The notes under the pieces were generated by a model that was not told the DNA's origin, made no database searches, and saw nothing but the letters and a program-made list of their open reading frames with translations. Positions 7,570-16,023 of a DNA stretch of 64,000 nt are shown here, piece after piece; the first letter of the stretch is position 1, and every line of letters begins with the position of its first letter. The translations under genes were made by a program, and so were the position numbers. The stretch spans positions 1 to 64,000 of the forward strand of contig CAZTAO010000014.1 in the NCBI GenBank assembly GCA_964611645.1. Reading direction: 5' to 3'. Source of the stretch: CAZTAO01 sp964611645 (GTDB lineage Bacteria; Armatimonadota; UBA5829).

Positions 7570-8535
7570 GTGGGAAAAGCAGGGAAGTTGTTTGAGACTC
7601 TCGCGATTGTGAAGTCGCAGCCGGGAGTAAGCATTGAGGACATCGCCAGGATCATGCGCCGCTCACCCAGGAGCATTTATCGCTGGCTCCGGGAGATCGA
7701 GGACGACCTTGGCGAGCAACTCCAGTGCCGGGGAGGGGGCTATTACCTCGAGGGCAAGGAAAGCACGGTCACGCTGGATTTTACGCTTCGAGAGCTTCTG
7801 GCTCTGAGCTTGAGCGTGAAGACGCCGCAGTTGGTGGGTGGTTCGCCTCTGGCGAGCGAGGCCAGGAGCGCGTGGTTGAAGGTAAGAGATGCGGCGTGCG
7901 ACGTGGATTTCGAGCTCCTTGACGAGCTCCTGCGAACCCACAAAGTCTTTGGGGACATGACAGCTCCCGAGATCAACCCGCTGGTGCGCGACGAGCTTCA
8001 GCGCGCGATGGGCGAGAAGCTGACAGTGGAGGCGCTCTACCGCTCGCTGAGCAGCGGCTGCGCCAAGACATACCACCTCGACCCCTACGCCTGCGCTTTC
8101 CGCAAGAACAGTTGGTACCTGGTGGCATTTTGCCGCGAGCAGAACCGCATTTCCCTGTTCAAGCTTATCCGATTCGACACCATGCGTGAGACCGGCGAGA
8201 CCTTCACCATCCCCGAGGATTTTTCGGTGGACGAATATTTCAAGTACAGTTGGGAAGTTTGGGCGGGGAAGAAACCGACGCTGGTGCGGGTCAAGTTCCT
8301 GCAGCCATCAGCCAACTCGGTCCTGGAAACCAGGCGCCACCCGACCCAGAAAGTAACCCGCTGCGCAGATGGCAGCGTTCTTTTCGAGGCCACGGTTGCT
8401 GGAGTGGAGGAGATAGGCCGGTGGCTGGTGGGGTTTGGCGAGAACGCGATTATCCAGGAACCTCTTGAACTCCGCGAATACGTGACCTCAATCGCAAAAG
8501 GCGCGCTGGCGGCTAACAACGGCTGCATCAAGTAA
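7570..8535 (+). CDS. HTH-WYL domain transcriptional regulator
   Basis: The 321-residue protein starts at GTG 7570 with AAGGA just upstream. Residues 1-60 form a DeoR-like winged HTH (IEDIARIMRRSPRSIYRWL). Residues about 145-215 form the WYL domain with the signature Trp182-Tyr183-Leu184 (RKNSWYLVAFC) and a following SLFKLIRFD strand. A C-terminal WCX-like segment (VRVKFLQPS...GRWLVGFG) completes the family layout. WYL proteins are usually ligand-sensing DNA-binding regulators. It sits between the sugar-related genes and an FAD oxidoreductase, so it may control either; its own target sequence is not evident. Confidence 0.9.
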   Translation: MGKAGKLFETLAIVKSQPGVSIEDIARIMRRSPRSIYRWLREIEDDLGEQLQCRGGGYYLEGKESTVTLDFTLRELLALSLSVKTPQLVGGSPLASEARSAWLKVRDAACDVDFELLDELLRTHKVFGDMTAPEINPLVRDELQRAMGEKLTVEALYRSLSSGCAKTYHLDPYACAFRKNSWYLVAFCREQNRISLFKLIRFDTMRETGETFTIPEDFSVDEYFKYSWEVWAGKKPTLVRVKFLQPSANSVLETRRHPTQKVTRCADGSVLFEATVAGVEEIGRWLVGFGENAIIQEPLELREYVTSIAKGALAANNGCIK

Positions 8536-8604
8536 CGGCACGAAGGTAGAAGCGCGGTTGGTCTTGAACATGTCTGTAGGCAAATACGACAGTGAGGTCC
8601 AACC

Positions 8605-9783
8605 ATGCCACATTACGACTACCTGCTCATCGGCGGCGGAATGGCCGCCGACTCTGCGGCCAAAGCCATCAGAACGCTGGACAAGTCCGGCTCGATAGGT
8701 ATCCTCTGCTCGGAATCCCACGAACCATACAGACGTCCGACCCTGTCCAAGCAACTGTGGAACGGGGTTCCGCTTGAGAGAGTTTGGCTGAACACAGCTT
8801 CTACCGGCGCAGTAATGGTCAAAGGCAGATCGGCAACCGCCATCGACCCCGGCAAGCACGAAGTAACCGACGACTCCGGCGACACCTGCTCCTACAACAA
8901 ACTCCTCATAGCAACCGGCGTGTCCCCTCGCAAGCTGCCATTTGGTGACGACAATGTGATCTACTACCGCACACTCAACGATTACCATCGGCTTCGGGCG
9001 CAGGCGGACGCGGGCGAGGACTTCGTGATCCTTGGCGGCGGCTTCACCGGCACCGAACTCGCGGCGGAGCTTGCAGGCATCGGGAAGAAAGTCACCATGA
9101 TCTTCCCGGAGGATCAGATCGGGGCCCGGGTGTTTCCGTTCGACCTCACCTGCTTTCTCAGCGACTACTATCGGGAGAACAGGGTCGAGATCATTGCGGG
9201 CGATCTTCCGGTATCGGTGGAGAAGTACGGCGGGCGGTACGTGGTGCGAACAAAGGCCGGACGAGAGATAGCGGCGGATGGGGTGGTTGCCAGCATCGGA
9301 GCAGTCCCGGAGGACAGTCTCGCCACCGAAGCGGGTCTGGAGACGGACAACGGGATCAGGGTGAATGAGTTTCTGCAGACCTCCGACCCGGACATATACT
9401 CCGCGGGCGATGTCGCCAATTTCTACAGCGAGGCGCTTGAAAAGAGAAAGCGCAGCGAGCACGCGGACAACGCCGTCAACTCCGGCAGGTGCGCCGGCAG
9501 GGCCATGGCCGGCCGGCCCGAGCCCTACAACCACATAGCCTTCGCCTACGCAGGAATGTTCGATATGGGCTACAGGGCGGTTGGGGAGATCGATTCCCGC
9601 CTGGAGATGGTGGCCGAGTGGAAGGTCCAGTGCAAGGAGGGCGTGGTCTACTATCTGTCGGACGGCCGCGTGCGGGGAGTCCTCTTCTGGAACATGAAGC
9701 AAGACATAGACAGCGCCCGAGAAGTCCTGACCCGCAAGAAACCCATCCCCAACGAAGAGCTTAGGAGGCTGTTTGGGGGGTAA
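8605..9783 (+). CDS. FAD-dependent pyridine nucleotide-disulphide-type oxidoreductase (AIF-like)
   Basis: The 392-residue protein opens with a dinucleotide-binding motif (LIGGGMAADSA, residues 8-18) for FAD. It has ATG preceded by the second Rossmann motif for NAD(P)H (VILGGGFTGTELAAEL, about 137-152) and then the FAD-contacting IYSAGDVANF. The redox-active CxxxxC of thioredoxin/lipoamide reductases is absent, as in ferredoxin/rubredoxin reductases and apoptosis-inducing-factor-like enzymes, whose C-terminal domain matches the last 90 residues. GAGG lies 7 nt before the ATG. It probably transfers electrons from NAD(P)H to a small redox protein. It follows the WYL gene by 69 nt in the same direction. 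Confidence 0.87.
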   Translation: MPHYDYLLIGGGMAADSAAKAIRTLDKSGSIGILCSESHEPYRRPTLSKQLWNGVPLERVWLNTASTGAVMVKGRSATAIDPGKHEVTDDSGDTCSYNKLLIATGVSPRKLPFGDDNVIYYRTLNDYHRLRAQADAGEDFVILGGGFTGTELAAELAGIGKKVTMIFPEDQIGARVFPFDLTCFLSDYYRENRVEIIAGDLPVSVEKYGGRYVVRTKAGREIAADGVVASIGAVPEDSLATEAGLETDNGIRVNEFLQTSDPDIYSAGDVANFYSEALEKRKRSEHADNAVNSGRCAGRAMAGRPEPYNHIAFAYAGMFDMGYRAVGEIDSRLEMVAEWKVQCKEGVVYYLSDGRVRGVLFWNMKQDIDSAREVLTRKKPIPNEELRRLFGG

Positions 9784-9873
9784 CCCTTCAACCAGTCCAC
9801 TTGCTTCGTAACCAAACGCTCCGGGAAACGTTAGTATTGGTGGGGGACCAAGAACGACCCCACGGAGGCTGAC

Positions 9874-11109
9874 ATGCGCGCCGTGATACTAATGCTGTGC
9901 TCTGCGCTGATGATATCGCTGCCTTTGCTTGCGAATTCGACTGTTCCGAAGGAGAAGTCTGAGGTTTTGGTGACGGTCAAGGGCACGGCAGTGTCGATCC
10001 ACGGAAAACCCTTGGCGAACGTGAAAGGTGAATGTCAGAACCCGAGCAGCGGGATGTTGGGACCGAATTGGACTTCGGGAGCAGACGGGACGTTCATTCT
10101 GAAGCTCAAGCCCGGTCCCTACAAGATATGGGCTTACGGCGCGAGATCGAAAGAGATCACATTCACGGCCAGCCCGGATGATGCGGGGACGAGAGTCACC
10201 GTGATCTCAAGCCCCAATAACAAGCTGCTGCTGGAGTTCAGGCGTCCCAACGGAAAGCCCCTCACAAATGCCACAGTAATCTATGGAGTCCTCGGTGGTA
10301 GAGGCTTCGTGAAAGTAGGTCCGACCGGCTGCGTCGGAGCGCCCACTCAAGGCTACCTGCCGTTTCACGCGTTCTTTGTTCTTGCCGGGGTAGGGTATGC
10401 CGATGTGAATGTCACCGACGAAGAAACCATGTTTGGCGACAATCCTCTTGTCGTGCGACTTCACGGAGGACAGTACGTTTCGGGGAGGGTGGTCGGAGAG
10501 AGCAACGGCCTCCCCCTGGGTGGAGTCAAGGTGTATCCCAGCAGGCAGCCGGGCAAGGGCGATCCCTGGGGCTGGTGGAACACCCAGTATGGTTTCAAGA
10601 GCTATCCATATACTGTGGGCGAGCCGATGTCAGCCACTTCTCGGGATGGTGACGGCGTGTTCAAGGTTGGACCGCTTCCTCCAGGCAGCTACGAGTTTCA
10701 CTATGGCGTACCCGCTGTTGGGGGGAACGCATCCATCGCGGAACGGAGTGAGCCTGTAAGTGTCGCTCCGGGCAAGGATATGGATGGAGTGCAGTTGCAC
10801 TATCCGCTGAAATGGGCTGCATATAGTCTTGAAGGCCAACTCCTACAAGGCACCACGTCAAAGCTCCTAGCGTCAACAGAGGCCACGATTAGCGTGATGG
10901 GCGACTACCCACCCAATGAGGAACCCGAAGAATGGTACGTCTGGGAGCCGGTTGATCGGCGTGTGGTCACCGATGCCCGGGGCAACTTCCGGCTATATCC
11001 TATCCGGCCCGGCAAGTACAGACTTGAGGCGAAGTGGGGGAAGCTCTCCGCAAAGAAAGCAGTGGTGATACGGTCGAATGTGAAGGGTGTGGAGTTTTTG
11101 TTGAAGTAG
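9874..11109 (+). CDS. Exported protein with carboxypeptidase-regulatory-like domains
   Basis: This 411-residue protein has a Sec signal peptide (MRAVILMLCSALMISLPLL then ANS, cleavage near residue 21) and is therefore secreted or periplasmic. At least three beta-sandwich modules follow with the CarboxypepD_reg hallmark of GxPLxNVxG and DGTFxLxLxPGxYxIxA: about 35-105 (GKPLANVKGE...TFILKLKPGPYKIWAYG), about 205-285 (GLPLGGVKVY...FKVGPLPPGSYEFHYG) and about 300-411 (NFRLYPIRPGKYRLEAKWG). CGGAGG lies 5 nt before the ATG. It has no catalytic motif and is likely structural or binding. It stands alone, separated from PFK by hairpin repeats. Confidence 0.75.
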   Translation: MRAVILMLCSALMISLPLLANSTVPKEKSEVLVTVKGTAVSIHGKPLANVKGECQNPSSGMLGPNWTSGADGTFILKLKPGPYKIWAYGARSKEITFTASPDDAGTRVTVISSPNNKLLLEFRRPNGKPLTNATVIYGVLGGRGFVKVGPTGCVGAPTQGYLPFHAFFVLAGVGYADVNVTDEETMFGDNPLVVRLHGGQYVSGRVVGESNGLPLGGVKVYPSRQPGKGDPWGWWNTQYGFKSYPYTVGEPMSATSRDGDGVFKVGPLPPGSYEFHYGVPAVGGNASIAERSEPVSVAPGKDMDGVQLHYPLKWAAYSLEGQLLQGTTSKLLASTEATISVMGDYPPNEEPEEWYVWEPVDRRVVTDARGNFRLYPIRPGKYRLEAKWGKLSAKKAVVIRSNVKGVEFLLK

Positions 11110-11117
11110 GATGGTTG

Positions 11118-11182
11118 CCCTCCAGGTTCGGAGAACCTGGAGGGATGAGTGTTTGGGGGTGGCGATTCGGAAATCGCCACCC
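11118..11182. repeat. Double hairpin: CCCTCCAGGTTC and GGGTGGCGATT
   Basis: Two perfect hairpins stand in tandem. CCCTCCAGGTTC (11118-11129) pairs with GAACCTGGAGGG (11133-11144) around GGA, and GGGTGGCGATT (11157-11167) pairs with AATCGCCACCC (11172-11182) around CGGA. The first recurs imperfectly at 20681-20707; the second is related to the hairpins at 15791-15866. They follow a stop codon by 9 nt but lack a T tract, so they are poor terminators. Confidence 0.75.
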
Positions 11183-11324
11183 AGCATTGACATCGCCCTC
11201 CGCGATCAGACCATCAGACTATCCAACCCTCAAACCCTCACCAACCCTCCCATGCAGGAAATCTCTCTTCCCGTGTCGAAATAGCCTTTGCGCCGTTGTT
11301 GATTTGTCGGTGCTTGGGAGAGAT

Positions 11325-12296
11325 ATGAAGCGGATTGCTGTTATGACCAGTGGGGGAGATGCCCCTGGGATGAATGCTTGCATCAGGGCTGTTGTGCGGT
11401 ATGGGATCGCCGACGGCGCTGAGGTGTTTGGTATCCGGCGCGGGTATGCAGGGATGATGGAGAATGATGTTCTCGAGCTGGACTCGCGGCATGTGAGCGG
11501 GATAATTCGCGCGGGCGGGACTATGCTTATGAGCGCGCGGAGCCTCGATTTCAAGACCGCCGAAGGCCAGGCGAAAGCACTGGATGTGCTCCACTGCTGG
11601 GACATCGAGGGGCTGGTAGTTATCGGCGGTGATGGCTCCCTCAACGGCGCTCTGGCTTTGCACAGGCTGGGGTTTCCGGTAGTCGGCGTGCCTGCTTCCA
11701 TAGATAACGACATCGCCGGCACCGAGATGGCCATTGGGGTAGATACCGCACTTAACACCATCCTTGAAGCCATGGACAAGATCAAAGACACGGCCTCCGC
11801 TCACCAGCGGGCATTCATAATCGAGGTTATGGGCCGAAGCCACGGCTATCTTGCCCTGATGGCAGGTCTGGCGGGTGGCGCGGAGCTTATTGTGCTTCCG
11901 GGGACCTGCATCGACAAGCAGGCCCTGATCCGGGACGTGAAATCGGCGTTCATGCGGGGCAAGCCTCACTACATAGTAGTGGCGGCGGAAGGCGCATCTA
12001 CTCCTGAAAAGGGTATATCTCAACTGCTGAGCGAGTACATAGACGAATCCGGGCATGAGTCCAGGTGTACCGTGCTGGGACACGTCCAGCGCGGCGGTTC
12101 CCCAAGCTGCTACGACAGGGTCCTGGGTACGCGGCTGGGCGCGGCGGCGGTGGATCTGCTGATGGACGGCCAGTCCGGAGTGATGGTCGGCATCCGGACC
12201 GGCAAGATGTGCTCCACTCCGCTTGAGACAGTCCTTTCATCTCAACCGGCTCTAGGCGAGGAAACCCTAAAACTCGCCGAGCCTCTAGCTACATAA
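11325..12296 (+). CDS. pfkA: ATP-dependent 6-phosphofructokinase
   Basis: The 323-residue enzyme phosphorylates fructose 6-phosphate to the 1,6-bisphosphate, the committed step of glycolysis. Key sites are present: GGDAPGMNA at 10-18, GGDGS at 101-105 (Gly after Asp marks ATP rather than pyrophosphate as donor) and SIDNDI at 125-130, with Asp127 as catalytic base in the same register as the E. coli enzyme. It also has MGRSHGYLAL and the substrate-binding VLGHVQRGGSP. Length matches bacterial PfkA. The ATG at 11325 follows GGGAG; the frame opens far upstream but that part is repeat DNA. It is followed by a malic-enzyme gene 138 bp downstream, grouping central-carbon enzymes. Confidence 0.95.
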   Translation: MKRIAVMTSGGDAPGMNACIRAVVRYGIADGAEVFGIRRGYAGMMENDVLELDSRHVSGIIRAGGTMLMSARSLDFKTAEGQAKALDVLHCWDIEGLVVIGGDGSLNGALALHRLGFPVVGVPASIDNDIAGTEMAIGVDTALNTILEAMDKIKDTASAHQRAFIIEVMGRSHGYLALMAGLAGGAELIVLPGTCIDKQALIRDVKSAFMRGKPHYIVVAAEGASTPEKGISQLLSEYIDESGHESRCTVLGHVQRGGSPSCYDRVLGTRLGAAAVDLLMDGQSGVMVGIRTGKMCSTPLETVLSSQPALGEETLKLAEPLAT

Positions 12297-12306
12297 CTGA
12301 CACAAA

Positions 12307-12396
12307 GAATTCCTATCACGAAAACACGAAAGGGAAAAACACGAAATACGAATAAGCCTTTTCTGGCTTTCTTCAATTTCGGGATTTCGTGATAGA
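12307..12396. repeat. CACGAAA-family palindromic repeat, copy 3
   Basis: GAATTCCTATCACGAAAACA begins the left half and GGGATTTCGTGATAG ends the right half, with inverted TATCACGAAA / TTTCGTGATA termini. The left half matches the right arm at 7484-7518 in reverse complement. The right half matches 371-396. It fills most of the gap between pfkA and the malic-enzyme gene. Confidence 0.75.
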
Positions 12397-12434
12397 TCTC
12401 GGTTCCGGCTACGCCGGCAAAGGGGGATATCGTT

Positions 12435-13856
12435 TTGGCAATCAATCCTAGTCCGGGAAACAGTATCAGCATCAGGATCAGGTACCTGGATGTCGTAGGC
12501 AAGCTTGCTTCGGTGGCGGGCGCGATCTCGCTGGTCGGCGGCAGCATCAGCCACGTTGAGGTGGTAGGTTCCGACCGCTTCCACGCCATCCGCGACGTTA
12601 CCATTAACACCACCAGCGAAAGCCATGCGGACAAGATTGTGGAGACGGTGAAGTCGATCCTCGATGTGGAGGTGGTGGAGGTTGCCGACTGCACTTTCAG
12701 GCTCCACGAGGGCGGCAAGCTGGTTGTGAACTCCAAAACGCCGCTCAAAGACTACGCCGACCTATCGATGGCATATACCCCCGGAGTCGCCCGGGTCTCG
12801 TCCGCCATCCACAAGAATCCCGCGCTCGCCAGGGAATACACAATCCGCCGGAACACGGTGGCCGTGGTGACAAACGGCACGGCGGTTCTGGGCCTCGGCA
12901 ACATCGGCGCGGTGGCGGCTTTGCCTGTTATGGAGGGCAAGGCGGTGCTGTTCAAGGAATTCGGCGGGGTGAACTCGTTCCCAATCTGCTTCGACACCCA
13001 GGACAACGAACTCCTGTTCCAGTGCGCGAAGGCGGTTGCGGCGACATTCGGCGGCATTAACCTCGAAGACATCGCTGCCCCAGCGTGTTTCGAACTTGAG
13101 AGGCGGCTGACCGAGGCTGTCGATATACCGGTATTCCACGACGACCAGCACGGCACCGCGGTGGTTGTCGGGGCGGCATTTACCAACGCGGTCAGGCTAA
13201 CCGGCAAGAAGCCCGAGAATATGAGGGCGGTGGTAGCCGGAGCGGGCGCAGCGGGAGCGGCTTGCACCAGGACTCTGCTGGAATTCGGCGTGGGAGATGT
13301 GGTGGTCTGCGACCGCAAGGGCGCAATCTCCAAGACTCGCGAAGACCTCACTCCAGCCAAGCGGTGGCTGGCTGAAGTGACCAACAAGAATAACCTCACC
13401 GGCTCCGTCGCGGAGGTTCTGGTGGGCGCGGACCTGTTCCTGGGCCTTTCCGGGCCGAATATCCTCACCGGCGCGGAAGTTCGCAAGATGAACAAGGAAC
13501 CGATAGTCTTCGCTCTCTCCAACCCGACCCCGGAAGTCCCACCGGAAGAGATACTCGACTTCGCGTCAGTGGTTGCCACGGGCCGCAGCGACTATCCGAA
13601 CCAGATCAACAATGTGTTGTGTTTCCCCGGCCTTTTCAGGGGACTGCTGGCTACGGGTGTCAAGCGGGTAACCCGTGAAATGCTCGCGGCGGCGGCCAAG
13701 GCGATTGCGTCGGTGGTTGCGGACGATGAGCTTGAGGAAGACTTCATAGTCCCTAGCGTCTTCGACCCAAGAGTAGGCGACCTGGTAGCCAGCGCGGTAG
13801 CAGAAGTAGCCAACGACGAGACCGTGACCAAAACGCCGATATACTTTGATTTCTAG
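12435..13856 (+). CDS. NAD-type malic enzyme with N-terminal ACT-like domain
   Basis: The 473-residue protein decarboxylates malate to pyruvate with NAD(P). Residues about 10-85 form an ACT-like regulatory domain (IRIRYLDVVGKLASVAGAIS), as in a subset of bacterial malic enzymes. The malic N-terminal domain follows (LSMAYTPGVARV, KEFGGVNSFPICFDT), then the metal/substrate motif FHDDQHGTA and the Rossmann fold VVAGAGAAGAACTR. The start is TTG at 12435 with AGGGGGAT upstream; no in-frame ATG fits as well. Regulation by an amino acid through the ACT domain is plausible. The neighbours are pfkA upstream and isocitrate dehydrogenase 2 kb downstream. Confidence 0.93.
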   Translation: MAINPSPGNSISIRIRYLDVVGKLASVAGAISLVGGSISHVEVVGSDRFHAIRDVTINTTSESHADKIVETVKSILDVEVVEVADCTFRLHEGGKLVVNSKTPLKDYADLSMAYTPGVARVSSAIHKNPALAREYTIRRNTVAVVTNGTAVLGLGNIGAVAALPVMEGKAVLFKEFGGVNSFPICFDTQDNELLFQCAKAVAATFGGINLEDIAAPACFELERRLTEAVDIPVFHDDQHGTAVVVGAAFTNAVRLTGKKPENMRAVVAGAGAAGAACTRTLLEFGVGDVVVCDRKGAISKTREDLTPAKRWLAEVTNKNNLTGSVAEVLVGADLFLGLSGPNILTGAEVRKMNKEPIVFALSNPTPEVPPEEILDFASVVATGRSDYPNQINNVLCFPGLFRGLLATGVKRVTREMLAAAAKAIASVVADDELEEDFIVPSVFDPRVGDLVASAVAEVANDETVTKTPIYFDF

Positions 13857-13858
13857 GG

Positions 13859-13965
13859 TTCCCCCTCCCTGATAAGGGAGGGTTGGGGTGGGTTTTCGTA
13901 TCTTATTTCTAGTGGCCGGTACACGCAAACCCCCGCGCCCCCTTATCAGGGGGGAAGGTTTCGTG
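13859..13965. repeat. Palindromic repeats CCCTCCCTGATAAGGGAGGG and CCCCCTTATCAGGGGGG
   Basis: Two GC-rich hairpins share the TGATAAGGG / CCCTTATCA core (13863-13882 and 13939-13956). Directly after the malic-enzyme stop codon the first could act as a weak terminator but has no T run. A related unit lies at 51301-51370. Confidence 0.65.
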
Positions 13966-14022
13966 CGTGCCCCATCCGTCCCATAAGTCCCATATGTCCC
14001 ATCAGCCCAGAAAGGTAACTTG

Positions 14023-14586
14023 ATGACCAACGAAACACCAGTCGGAGTATACATGTCCCGGGAGAACCTGGAGAACTTGCCGCAGTATCCGCTGCCGGAG
14101 GGGTTCAGGTTTCGGATGCTCCGGGCTGGGGACAAGGAAGCCTGGGCGAAGCTGTTGGAGGTATCGGGCCTGACTCCGACTCTCGCCGCCGCCGTGAACC
14201 AGTGGCAGGAAGAGTTCGAGAACCATCCGAAGGAGATTCAAGAGCGCTGCGTGCTGGTTGAAGCTGCGGACGGGTCCATCGTAGGCACCGCGACCACATG
14301 GTTTGAGGACAGAGAGACGTTCAGCGGGCGTGGGAGGCTGCACTGGGTTGGGGTCCATCCCTGCTGCCAGGGCAAAGGGATAGGCAAGGCGCTGGTCGGG
14401 GAGACTCTTCGGGTGATGGCCACAATGGACAAAGTGGCCATGCTCCAGACCGAAAGCCACCGCATCGCCGCCATAGCCATCTACCTTGATTTCGGCTTCG
14501 TGCCGGAGATCAGAGGCGAAGAAGACAAGGCCGCGTGGATAGAAATAGGCCGGAAGCTATCGCTCCCGGCCTTGCATGCCTCTTGA
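14023..14586 (+). CDS. GNAT-family N-acetyltransferase
   Basis: The 187-residue protein has the acetyl-CoA-binding motif A WVGVHPCCQGKGIGKALVGE at about 107-126, preceded by the beta4 strand of the fold (GTATTWFEDRETFSGRGRLH). A C-terminal AIAIYLDFGF matches motif B. It transfers an acyl group from CoA to an unknown amine. The ATG at 14023 follows AAAGG by 8 nt. It is isolated between repeats, so context does not help to name a substrate. Confidence 0.82.
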   Translation: MTNETPVGVYMSRENLENLPQYPLPEGFRFRMLRAGDKEAWAKLLEVSGLTPTLAAAVNQWQEEFENHPKEIQERCVLVEAADGSIVGTATTWFEDRETFSGRGRLHWVGVHPCCQGKGIGKALVGETLRVMATMDKVAMLQTESHRIAAIAIYLDFGFVPEIRGEEDKAAWIEIGRKLSLPALHAS

Positions 14587-14600
14587 TCTGAACCCACTAT

Positions 14601-14687
14601 GGTCATTCCGAGGAGGAACGACGAGGAATCTGCTGTTATGCTGGCACGCTGCGGAAAAGCAGATTCCTCACTGCGTTCGGAATGACC
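14601..14687. repeat. GTCATTCCG...CGGAATGAC inverted repeat
   Basis: The outer arms GGTCATTCCG (14601-14610) and CGGAATGACC (14678-14687) and the inner arms GAGGAATCTGCT (14623-14634) and AGCAGATTCCTC (14658-14669) are perfect inversions. A half-element with GTCATTCCGAACGAAGTGAG occurs at 43425-43444. It lies between convergent genes. Confidence 0.75.
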
Positions 14688-14713
14688 TCATCTGCGAACC
14701 CCCAAGGCAGCCT

Positions 14714-15646
14714 CTACGCAAACAACCCCTTGTCAAACATCCACCTTATCGCGCGCTCCAGCGTCTGCTCGGGGGTGTTGGCGGGGTTGTAGCCGAGCTT
14801 GGTGCGGATCTTGGTGATGTCCGGGCACATGTGCTCGAGGAAGTGGAAGTTGTCTCCCAGGTCCGGGCTGACCTCCGTGCGGTACTTCTCCGGGCTTACA
14901 TACTCGATGGGAATCTTGCTCCCGTAGATTTCCCCGAAGACTCCGATGAGCCTTTCCGAGGTCAGAGCGTAGGCCGAGCCGACGTTGAATATCTCGCCTG
15001 CGGCGGCTGTTGGGTTATTGAGAGCCAGGAAGAAGGCTCGCGCGATGTCCTGCGCGTCGCACGGGCCGACCAGGTTGGTGCCGGGGTCGGGCAGTATGAC
15101 CGGCTTGCCTGCCTTGTGGGCCTTGTGGACATCAATGGACCTTCCGCCCGCGCCGTCCAGCGGTATCTTGCCGGGGCCGCAGATGTTGGGAGGCATAATG
15201 GCGCTGAAGGAGATGCCGCTCCCCATGGACTCCGCCTGCACTTCTCTCATCTCGCGGAACCGGGTCTCATAGCCCTCGAACGGGCACACGGTCTGCGCGA
15301 TCTCCGGGCACGGCACAACCTTCGGCCTGCCGAACATCCACACCGACCCGCACACCACCAACTGCCGCACATTCAACTCTTTGCATACGTTATAGACGCC
15401 GTGGACATTACCCTGGAGGATATCCACCACCGCGTCCGGCTTCTCTTCCTGGACCAGTTTCCTGAAAGAGCCATCGGCCAGCATCTGGCCATAGCTCATA
15501 GCTGCATTGCGCACGCTCGCGGGCGCGGCTGTGTGCGGCTTGGTCCTGCCGCTGGAAACCACCACCACCTGGTTGCCGTCGTCCGCCAGCATCGGCGTCA
15601 GGAAACCGCCCACATGCCCGCTTCCGCCTATGACTATAACTTTCAT
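14714..15646 (-). CDS. NAD-dependent epimerase/dehydratase (extended SDR-like)
   Basis: The 310-residue protein begins KVIVIGGSGHVGGFL, the GxxGxxG Rossmann motif of extended short-chain dehydrogenases, and continues with DIARAFFLAL and IFNVGSAYALT, typical of sugar-nucleotide epimerases. The catalytic Tyr-x-x-x-Lys is not clear: the matching region reads EGYETRFREMREVQAE, with Arg in place of Lys. The enzyme may therefore be atypical or inactive. AGGGGGAT precedes the ATG at 15646; the upstream extension is repeat DNA. It converges on the GNAT gene. Confidence 0.8.
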   Translation of the reverse strand: MKVIVIGGSGHVGGFLTPMLADDGNQVVVVSSGRTKPHTAAPASVRNAAMSYGQMLADGSFRKLVQEEKPDAVVDILQGNVHGVYNVCKELNVRQLVVCGSVWMFGRPKVVPCPEIAQTVCPFEGYETRFREMREVQAESMGSGISFSAIMPPNICGPGKIPLDGAGGRSIDVHKAHKAGKPVILPDPGTNLVGPCDAQDIARAFFLALNNPTAAAGEIFNVGSAYALTSERLIGVFGEIYGSKIPIEYVSPEKYRTEVSPDLGDNFHFLEHMCPDITKIRTKLGYNPANTPEQTLERAIRWMFDKGLFA

Positions 15647-15790
15647 CTCTATCCCCCTGAGTAATCGTTTCTGAGTGAGCGTCGGAAACCAGGCAATACC
15701 CCGCATCCCGCGCCAGACAACAGTATACCCCGAAGTGGAAGCTGAAGCAAAATGGGTGATGGGTGTTAGGTGTTGGTCGTCGTCACGGAT

Positions 15791-15866
15791 CGTGCGCGAT
15801 TTGCAATCGCGCACGCAACGGAACAGGAACCGGTTCTCGCGCGGGTGCGATTGCAAATCGCACCCG
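15791..15866. repeat. Twin hairpins with GCGATT stems
   Basis: CGTGCGCGATT (15791-15801) pairs with AATCGCGCACG (15805-15815), and CGGGTGCGATT (15842-15852) pairs with AATCGCACCCG (15856-15866); both are 11-bp perfect stems with 3-nt loops. The stem ends match the second hairpin at 11157-11182. They lie in the 377-bp divergent gap between the epimerase and IDH genes, which otherwise holds only the IDH promoter. Confidence 0.75.
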
Positions 15867-15943
15867 ATCATGGGTACAGCGAGAGACATGGTGGTTGGGT
15901 GTCGTCGCATACGTCCCATCGTCCTCCTCCCACGCCCCGGTGT

Positions 15944-15972
15944 TTGACAGCACTTGGCCCCTATGTTAAACT
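15944..15972 (+). promoter_or_regulatory. Sigma70-type promoter of the isocitrate dehydrogenase gene
   Basis: A perfect -35 TTGACA (15944-15949), a 17-nt spacer and TAAACT (15967-15972) as -10. Transcription would start near 15979, giving a leader of about 45 nt before the GGAGGA and the ATG at 16024. Confidence 0.7.
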
Positions 15973-16023
15973 TTTGTGAATGTAGCGCCTCTGCTAGATA
16001 CCCGCCCCAATGGAGGAAACCCG

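Noticed and set aside
8488..9702. Long minus-strand frame (404 codons) opposite the FAD oxidoreductase
   Set aside because: It is the antisense shadow of a clearly recognisable enzyme on the plus strand; high GC content makes such shadows common.
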